A DNA stretch of 18,090 nt from Clostridiales bacterium (GTDB taxonomy: Bacteria; Bacillota; Clostridia; Christensenellales; CAG-314), in assembly GCA_004558105.1 (NCBI GenBank), contig SFEB01000038.1, forward strand, positions 1 to 18,090. Reading direction: 5' to 3'. Below are positions 13,708 through 18,090 of this stretch, piece by piece (within the stretch, counting starts at the first letter, position 1; each line of letters begins with the position of its first letter). The notes below the pieces were generated by a model. That model worked only from the letters and a program-made list of their open reading frames with translations. It had not been told where the DNA came from and did no database searches. Made by a program: the position numbers and the translations under genes.

Positions 13708-14929
13708 ATATGCGGTGCGCGCTCAGCTTTACAGGCAATATGAAAGCGTCAGGCGCGAGGAGCTTGCGGAAGAAAAGGCGAGAAAAATTGCCGGGTACAA
13801 AGCGAAACTCGATTACGCCGAGTTAAAAAAATCTTTTTTTCTGTTGGAAAAGCCTAAAGTTTTAGCCGCGGTCGAAAAAGCAGGAAGAAACCGTTCAGAT
13901 AAAATAAACAAAGCCTACGTTTCTCTCGTCAATACTTCGGTAGACGTTGAAAAGGAGTCGGCGGAGTTGAACCAATTGAAAGAACGTAACAGGCTACTCC
14001 TGGCAGATTACGTCAAAAAACTCGATGAGATTTACGACAAAAAAACCGAAAAAGCCGTGGCGAAAATCACCAAAAAAGCCGAGGCATGCGAAAGCCTTGC
14101 CGTTGACAAACCGTCCAAATCTCTTTCTGCCGCCCATACGATGCAGGAAGGTAACGTACTGGAAGTCGTCAATCTTTCAAAGCGGTTCGGAGGGTTAAAG
14201 GCGGTAGACGGGTTGTCATTTAACGTAAAAAAAGGAGAAATTTTCGGACTTATCGGTCCTAACGGGGCAGGCAAAACGACGGTGTTTAACTGTCTGACGC
14301 GCGTGTACAAGTCGGAAGGCGAAATTTATTTTAAAACAAAGTCGGGCAAGACGGTATCCATGCGCGATTATGCCGTTCACGACGTAGTGACTCTCGGTAT
14401 GGTTAGAACTTTTCAGAACGTCGAGGTGGTGCGAGAGTCGACGGTGCTGGATAATCTCGTCATGGCGGCGCACAGTTTCTTTTCATGTTCGATTGCGGCG
14501 CAGGTGTTGCGTCTGCCCGTTTTCAGGATAGAAGAAAAGATAATCCGTGCCAAAGCATTGAAAATCATTGATTTTTTAGGGCTTAACGAGTACGCCGATG
14601 CGGTGGCGTGGGGATTACCCTACGGCGTTTTGAAAAAGATTGAGATTGCCCGTACTTTAATGTGCGATCCGCAACTGATTATTCTGGACGAGCCGGCGGC
14701 GGGATTGAACGAAAGCGAAACGCGCGAGCTTGCCGAGACGATAAAGAGGATAAAGACGGAATACGATTGCACTATACTGCTGGTTGAGCACGACATGGGA
14801 CTTGTGATGGACATCTGCGACACGGTGTGCGCAATAAGTTTCGGAAAACTGCTGTGCATCGGTACGCCCGAGGTCGTGCAGGCGGATAAAAACGTGCAGA
14901 CGGCGTATCTGGGCGTCGGGGAGGAATAG
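13697..14929 (+). CDS. livG: ABC transporter ATPase, LivG type, with about 150-residue charged N-terminal extension
   Basis: The ATPase domain (about residues 153-410) is a standard LivG: Walker A GPNGAGKTT (187-195), Q-loop Q240 in MVRTFQNVEVV, signature LPYGVLKKIEIART (307-320; LPYG is a known LivG variant), Walker B LIILDE (327-332), H-loop H365. LivG proteins are normally about 255 residues; this one is 410 because residues 1-150 form a Lys/Glu/Ala-rich, probably coiled-coil helical segment (for example EELAEEKARKIAGYKAKL, KKLDEIYDKKTEKAVAK). The long form is supported by AAGGAG 9 bases before the ATG at 13697, the coupled overlap with livM, and lack of a ribosome binding site before the internal ATG at 14141. 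I do not recognise the extension. Confidence 0.88.
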   Translation: MVDKYAVRAQLYRQYESVRREELAEEKARKIAGYKAKLDYAELKKSFFLLEKPKVLAAVEKAGRNRSDKINKAYVSLVNTSVDVEKESAELNQLKERNRLLLADYVKKLDEIYDKKTEKAVAKITKKAEACESLAVDKPSKSLSAAHTMQEGNVLEVVNLSKRFGGLKAVDGLSFNVKKGEIFGLIGPNGAGKTTVFNCLTRVYKSEGEIYFKTKSGKTVSMRDYAVHDVVTLGMVRTFQNVEVVRESTVLDNLVMAAHSFFSCSIAAQVLRLPVFRIEEKIIRAKALKIIDFLGLNEYADAVAWGLPYGVLKKIEIARTLMCDPQLIILDEPAAGLNESETRELAETIKRIKTEYDCTILLVEHDMGLVMDICDTVCAISFGKLLCIGTPEVVQADKNVQTAYLGVGEE

Positions 14930-14930
14930 T

Positions 14931-15650
14931 ATGGCGTTGCTGGATATAAAAAATCTGACGGTCAATTACGGCGGAATATGTGCGGTAAAGGGCGTCAATC
15001 TCAGCGTTGAAGAAAAAACCATCGTCGCTTTACTCGGGGCTAACGGAGCGGGAAAAACGACGATTTTGCGTACCGTCTCGGGGTTGGTCAAGGCGAGCGA
15101 AGGCGAAATTCTGTTCGGTAAAAAGAATATCGTCGGTTGGCAACCGCACAGAGTCGCAGCGGCAGGCATCGCTCAGTCGCCGGAAGGACGACTGATTTTA
15201 AGCGGACTTACGACGGAAGAAAACCTCAGGGTCGGAGGATACCGCGTGGGTAAGAAAGAGTTAAAAAACAACTTCGAGAGGGTATACGACCTCTTTCCCG
15301 TACTCAAAGAAAGGCGAAAACAGCAAGCCGACACGTTAAGCGGCGGCGAACAACAGATGTTGGCGATAGGACGGGCGTTGATGTCTTCGCCCGGACTTCT
15401 GCTTCTTGACGAACCGTCTTTGGGGCTGGCGCCGTTGATTGTCAGGGAAATTTTGCAGACGCTTTTGAAAATAAGGTCAGACGGAACCACTATATTGATG
15501 GTGGAGCAAAACGCCCTTCAGACCTTGAAAATAGCGGATTATGCGTTTGTTTTGGAACTGGGAAAAATCAGCGCGTCGGGAAAAGCGCGGGATTTGTTGA
15601 GGGATGATAAACTGGTCGACGCTTATCTGGGCGGCAAAAAGCAGGTTTGA
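14931..15650 (+). CDS. livF: ABC transporter ATPase, LivF type
   Basis: Second ATPase of the importer, 239 residues, ordinary length and without extension. Walker A GANGAGKTT (36-44), the LivF-typical SPEGR (83-87), signature LSGGEQQMLAIGRAL (136-150), Walker B LLLLDEP (156-162), and VEQN (191-194), where the usual H-loop His is Gln as is normal for LivF. One base separates it from livG. It would pair with LivG as a heterodimer under the LivH/LivM pore. Confidence 0.93.
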   Translation: MALLDIKNLTVNYGGICAVKGVNLSVEEKTIVALLGANGAGKTTILRTVSGLVKASEGEILFGKKNIVGWQPHRVAAAGIAQSPEGRLILSGLTTEENLRVGGYRVGKKELKNNFERVYDLFPVLKERRKQQADTLSGGEQQMLAIGRALMSSPGLLLLDEPSLGLAPLIVREILQTLLKIRSDGTTILMVEQNALQTLKIADYAFVLELGKISASGKARDLLRDDKLVDAYLGGKKQV

Positions 15651-15709
15651 GTTTTTTTAAAGTGGCAATAATAAAAAGCAAAAAAGGGAAAACCCCGAAG
15701 GAGATTATC

Positions 15710-17107
15710 ATGAAAAAAAGTTTTACATTGTTTCTTTCCGTTCTGCTTTGCGTTGCGATCGTATTCAGTCTGACCGCATGCAAAAAGGACGAAGTTCAAG
15801 GTCTGGTCAAGGACAAGGACGGCAAAACAGGCACGTTGTGGATAGGAAACACGGCGGCGTCGTCCGGCACGTACGCTACCGTCGGCGTTCCTTTCAATTA
15901 CGGGTTGGAAGCATACCTGTATCAATACAATACTAACGGCGGATATCAGCAGGACGACGTTACGTATAACGTCAGGCTCAAAACCTACGACGACGCGTTC
16001 GTTGGGGCGACGGGTTTGTCTTACACTCAGAAGTTGGTAGAAGAAGACAAGGTTTTTGCTCTCGTCGGCCACTTCGGAACCAATACGGTAGCGGCAACGC
16101 TTGAATATATCGAAGAAAAGGGCGTACCCATGTTTTACGCCGCTACGGGTATCAGCGCTCTTTACAACGCCGACGCCAAGGGTAATGCGGCGAGAATTAT
16201 GCCCGTGCAACCCATTTACGACGGTGAGGGAAGCGTCTTGCTCGCAACTGCTTTCGCGTCCGTAGAAAACGGAGGTCTCGGCGGAACGAAGGTCGGCGTT
16301 CTTTACACCGACGACGACGCGGGGCTCGGTCTTTACGGCGGTATTATGTCCGAAGCGGCAAAACTCGGCAAGACGGGAGACGTCGTTTATCAACAGGTTT
16401 CAGCTTCCGCAACCGAGGCAAATACGCAGGTGACGGCGATTAAAAACGCAGGTTGCGACGTTGTAATCATCGCTTCTAACCAAGGACCTCTCGCCACTAT
16501 CGGCGCGTCGTTGAAAAATTCGGCGTACAGTGGAAAGATGATAACGTCTTACGTCAGTTCCAACACCGTGACGATGGGCACTCTCGCGCAACAGGGGATA
16601 ATCTCCGAAGAACGGGAAATGTACGCAACCGGGTGGTTGGATATCGTCGACCATACCGACACGGCGGAACTCCTCGGTTATTCGTCGGAATATTGGGATT
16701 TTGCCAGATGTATGAACGCGTACGAGGCGTACAAAACCGGCAAGACGGGCGACGAAGCAAGTACGGTTACGAGCCCTTACGCAGCCAACGCTTACGCAAT
16801 GGCAGGTTATATAGCGGCGCATATGTTTTGCGAGGTTTTAGACAGAGTAGAGGAGTCGGACGATAAACTCACGTGGGAAACTTTCGTGGAATATGCGGAA
16901 AAGGAAAAGGTCAATATTCCCATGGGCGAGTATATAGACTTTTCCGGCGGCAAGCGTACAGGCGTTACCGGACTCAGCCTTACGAGGTATACTCACGAAT
17001 ATACGACCGAGGGCGAAGGTTCTTCCGCCTATTACAACTCGCTCGGCACGTTGGTCAGAGGACTTAAATCGCTCGAAGAGCTGGAAGCCGGAATCAGCGG
17101 CAAATAA
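15710..17107 (+). CDS. Solute-binding lipoprotein of the LIV-type ABC importer (Peripla_BP_6 family)
   Basis: Extracellular, lipid-anchored binding protein that delivers substrate to LivHM. The ATG at 15710 (465 residues) has GAAGGAG (15697-15703) at 6-base spacing; the in-frame TTG at 15647 would put 21 basic residues ahead of the signal peptide. The signal is MKKSFTLFLSVLLCVAIVFS followed by the lipobox LTAC, so C24 is lipidated. The mature part shows the type 1 periplasmic-binding fold: GTLWIGNTAASSGTYATVG (strand 1 and ligand loop), VFALVGHFGTNTVAA, GVPMFYAATGISALYN, VGVLYTDDDAGLGLYGG and GCDVVIIASNQG. It is larger than the usual LivJ/K (about 370-400), with a longer C-terminal lobe. A 59-base gap with a small GGG-AAAA-CCC hairpin precedes it, which may adjust its expression. 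Ligand unknown. Confidence 0.9.
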   Translation: MKKSFTLFLSVLLCVAIVFSLTACKKDEVQGLVKDKDGKTGTLWIGNTAASSGTYATVGVPFNYGLEAYLYQYNTNGGYQQDDVTYNVRLKTYDDAFVGATGLSYTQKLVEEDKVFALVGHFGTNTVAATLEYIEEKGVPMFYAATGISALYNADAKGNAARIMPVQPIYDGEGSVLLATAFASVENGGLGGTKVGVLYTDDDAGLGLYGGIMSEAAKLGKTGDVVYQQVSASATEANTQVTAIKNAGCDVVIIASNQGPLATIGASLKNSAYSGKMITSYVSSNTVTMGTLAQQGIISEEREMYATGWLDIVDHTDTAELLGYSSEYWDFARCMNAYEAYKTGKTGDEASTVTSPYAANAYAMAGYIAAHMFCEVLDRVEESDDKLTWETFVEYAEKEKVNIPMGEYIDFSGGKRTGVTGLSLTRYTHEYTTEGEGSSAYYNSLGTLVRGLKSLEELEAGISGK

Positions 17108-17119
17108 GGTAAACAAAGA

Positions 17120-17932
17120 ATGGAATTCGTTTTTAACGGTAAAAAAATCTATTACGAAACTATGGGCGAGGGGCAACCGATATTGCTTCTCAACGGCATT
17201 ATGATGTCGACGGGGAGTTGGGAAAATTTTAAAGAAAGTTTTTCGGCAAACAACCGTCTGATTCTTCTCGATTTTCTTGACCAGGGGCGAAGCGCGCGTA
17301 TGGCCGGACGCTACGACCACTCGGTTCAGGTTGAGGTCGTCGGGGCTTTGCTCGACCACCTTAATATAAAAGAAATAAACCTTGTCGGCGTAAGTTACGG
17401 CAGTTCTATCGCACTTCAGTTTGCTATTTTACACCCCACCCGTGTGCGGAAAATGGTGCTTTTTAACGCAACGTGCCGTACGGGACCGCAACTGAAAGCC
17501 ATAGGCAAAGCGTGGAACGAAGCGACGAAGTTGCCTACCGGCGAAGGATATTACTATACCACCATTCCGCCCATTTACTCCACCGCTTTTTGGGACAAAC
17601 ACCTTGACTGGATGCAGGAAAGAGAAAAAACGCTTATTGCTTTTTTCGGTAACGACGTCGTCAGGGAAAGCCTCGTGCGGTTGACGGACAGCAGCGAAAA
17701 CTACGATGTTTCCGAGCAATTGTGGAAAATAGCGTGCCCGACGTTGGTAGTGTCGTGTACCGACGACCAACTCGTTCCGCCTGCCGAACAACGCCGCATT
17801 GCGGAAGGAATAGCCGGCAGTCAGTTGGTTGTTATTCCCGATTGCGGACACTGTTCTTTTTTCGAAGCGCCCGATCTTTTTACCTCGCTCAGCCTGGGGT
17901 GGGTTAATTCCAAAACGGTAAAGATTTTTTAG
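17120..17932 (+). CDS. Alpha/beta hydrolase (possible thioesterase or esterase)
   Basis: A single-domain alpha/beta hydrolase of 270 residues. The nucleophile elbow GVSYGS gives S92; the acid is D216 in CTDDQLVPP; the base is H244 in DCGHCSFFEAP. The oxyanion-hole region reads LNGIMMS rather than the usual HG. A cap segment lies about residues 120-190 (YYYTTIPPIYSTAFW is aromatic-rich). No signal peptide, so cytosolic. The start is 12 bases after the binding-protein stop with only a weak AAGG, so it is likely translated less strongly than the rest of the operon. As last gene of a CoA-thioester operon it could release a free acid or hydrolyse an imported ester or lactone; this is inference. 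Confidence 0.82.
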   Translation: MEFVFNGKKIYYETMGEGQPILLLNGIMMSTGSWENFKESFSANNRLILLDFLDQGRSARMAGRYDHSVQVEVVGALLDHLNIKEINLVGVSYGSSIALQFAILHPTRVRKMVLFNATCRTGPQLKAIGKAWNEATKLPTGEGYYYTTIPPIYSTAFWDKHLDWMQEREKTLIAFFGNDVVRESLVRLTDSSENYDVSEQLWKIACPTLVVSCTDDQLVPPAEQRRIAEGIAGSQLVVIPDCGHCSFFEAPDLFTSLSLGWVNSKTVKIF

Positions 17933-17972
17933 AACTTTTTTAAGCGCACGAAAATAAGTGTAAATACACCTC

Positions 17973-17998
17973 AAAAACGCCATTTTTTTGGCGTTTTT
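17973..17998 (+). terminator. Terminator of the eleven-gene operon
   Basis: AAAAACGCCA (17973-17982) pairs with TGGCGTTTTT (17989-17998) around a T6 loop; the right arm ends in T5. It lies 40 bases after the last stop and is the only clear intrinsic terminator from 7328 onwards. Confidence 0.88.
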
Positions 17999-18011
17999 AT
18001 TGTATAAAGAA

Positions 18012-18034
18012 AACCACGCGATAGTCGCGTGGTT
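18012..18034 (-). terminator. Hairpin likely to terminate leftward transcription
   Basis: AACCACGCGA (18012-18021) and TCGCGTGGTT (18025-18034) are perfect ten-base arms with a TAG loop. No T tract follows on the plus strand, but on the minus strand the stem is followed by TTCTTTAT, so it would stop a transcript entering from the right. No such gene is within the window. Confidence 0.45.
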
Positions 18035-18050
18035 CAGTAAAGGTTAACCG

Positions 18051-18079
18051 ATGAAAAGGAATCTCCTTTGTGGTATAAT
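18051..18079 (+). promoter_or_regulatory. Possible rightward promoter at the window edge with palindromic spacer
   Basis: TATAAT at 18074-18079 is preceded by TGG (18071-18073), a consensus extended -10. The -35 position 17 bases upstream reads ATGAAA, a weak match. Between them lies the self-complementary AAAGGA-ATC-TCCTTT (18055-18069), a possible operator. Its gene would start beyond the window. Confidence 0.4.
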
Positions 18080-18090
18080 AAATCTGACCT

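Noticed and set aside
14141..14929. Separate normal-length LivG starting at the internal ATG at 14141
   Set aside because: No ribosome binding site precedes it, and the upstream frame is continuous with a good binding site at 13682-13687. Still listed as a test for the extension.
15673..15700. Small GGG-AAAA-CCC hairpin between livF and the binding-protein gene as a terminator
   Set aside because: Only three G-C pairs and no T tract follow; at most a minor effect on mRNA stability or translation.
15623..16393. 256-residue minus-strand frame across livF and the binding-protein gene
   Set aside because: Antisense to two well-supported genes with no motif or binding site.
1..18090. CRISPR array, tRNA/rRNA genes, transposase or phage genes, toxin-antitoxin pairs
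   Set aside because: No repeat-spacer series, cloverleaf-like sequence or matching protein was seen on either strand.

Overview
The window looks like a piece of chromosome from an anaerobic, fermentative member of the Bacillota (class Clostridia or a near relative, probably an uncultured gut-type lineage). The basis is mid-range GC, strong AGGAGG-type ribosome binding sites, a lipoprotein signal typical of Gram-positives, A-stem/U-tract terminators, an FMN riboswitch in front of an ECF vitamin transporter S component, methylglyoxal synthase, and an acyl-CoA dehydrogenase next to EtfB/EtfA. The lineage call is inference from gene content. No rRNA, tRNA, CRISPR array, insertion sequence or phage gene was seen.

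Left part (1-7257) holds short, independent housekeeping units. They are: the 3' end of a secreted leucine-rich-repeat/Listeria-Bacteroides-repeat surface protein (1-974), closed by a perfect palindromic terminator; a tRNA-modification pair trmB-tcdA (1097-2453) behind an extended -10 promoter; a monocistronic class I/II aminotransferase (2569-3762) with its own promoter and terminator; an FMN-riboswitch-controlled pair of ECF S component and pyridoxal/pyridoxamine kinase (3847-5588); leftward mgsA (5603-5989), sharing a bidirectional terminator with the kinase; and divergent rightward alr (6087-7166), possibly read from a leaderless mRNA.

Right part (about 7256-17998) is one long rightward operon of eleven genes. 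Gene-to-gene gaps are very small or negative, except for about 60 bases before the binding protein, and the only clear terminator is at the end. Order: MaoC-type hydratase, acyl-CoA dehydrogenase, etfB, etfA, a KAS III-like condensing enzyme, livH-, livM-, livG- and livF-type ABC transporter genes, a lipoprotein solute-binding protein, and an alpha/beta hydrolase. The enzymes cover condensation, dehydration, enoyl reduction and possibly hydrolytic release of an acyl-CoA chain; only a 3-ketoacyl reductase and an acyl-activating enzyme are missing. Physical coupling to a branched-chain-amino-acid-type importer suggests a module that imports a substrate and processes it, or a primer made from it, as CoA thioesters. 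This is the most interesting candidate system in the window.

Points worth a second look are the riboswitch joining flavin sensing to a B6 kinase, a TrmB whose signature Asp is Cys, a KAS III-like enzyme whose usual Asn position is His, and a LivG-type ATPase with a roughly 150-residue charged N-terminal extension. The right edge (17999-18090) holds a hairpin that would terminate leftward transcription and a possible rightward extended -10 promoter; no gene is visible there.
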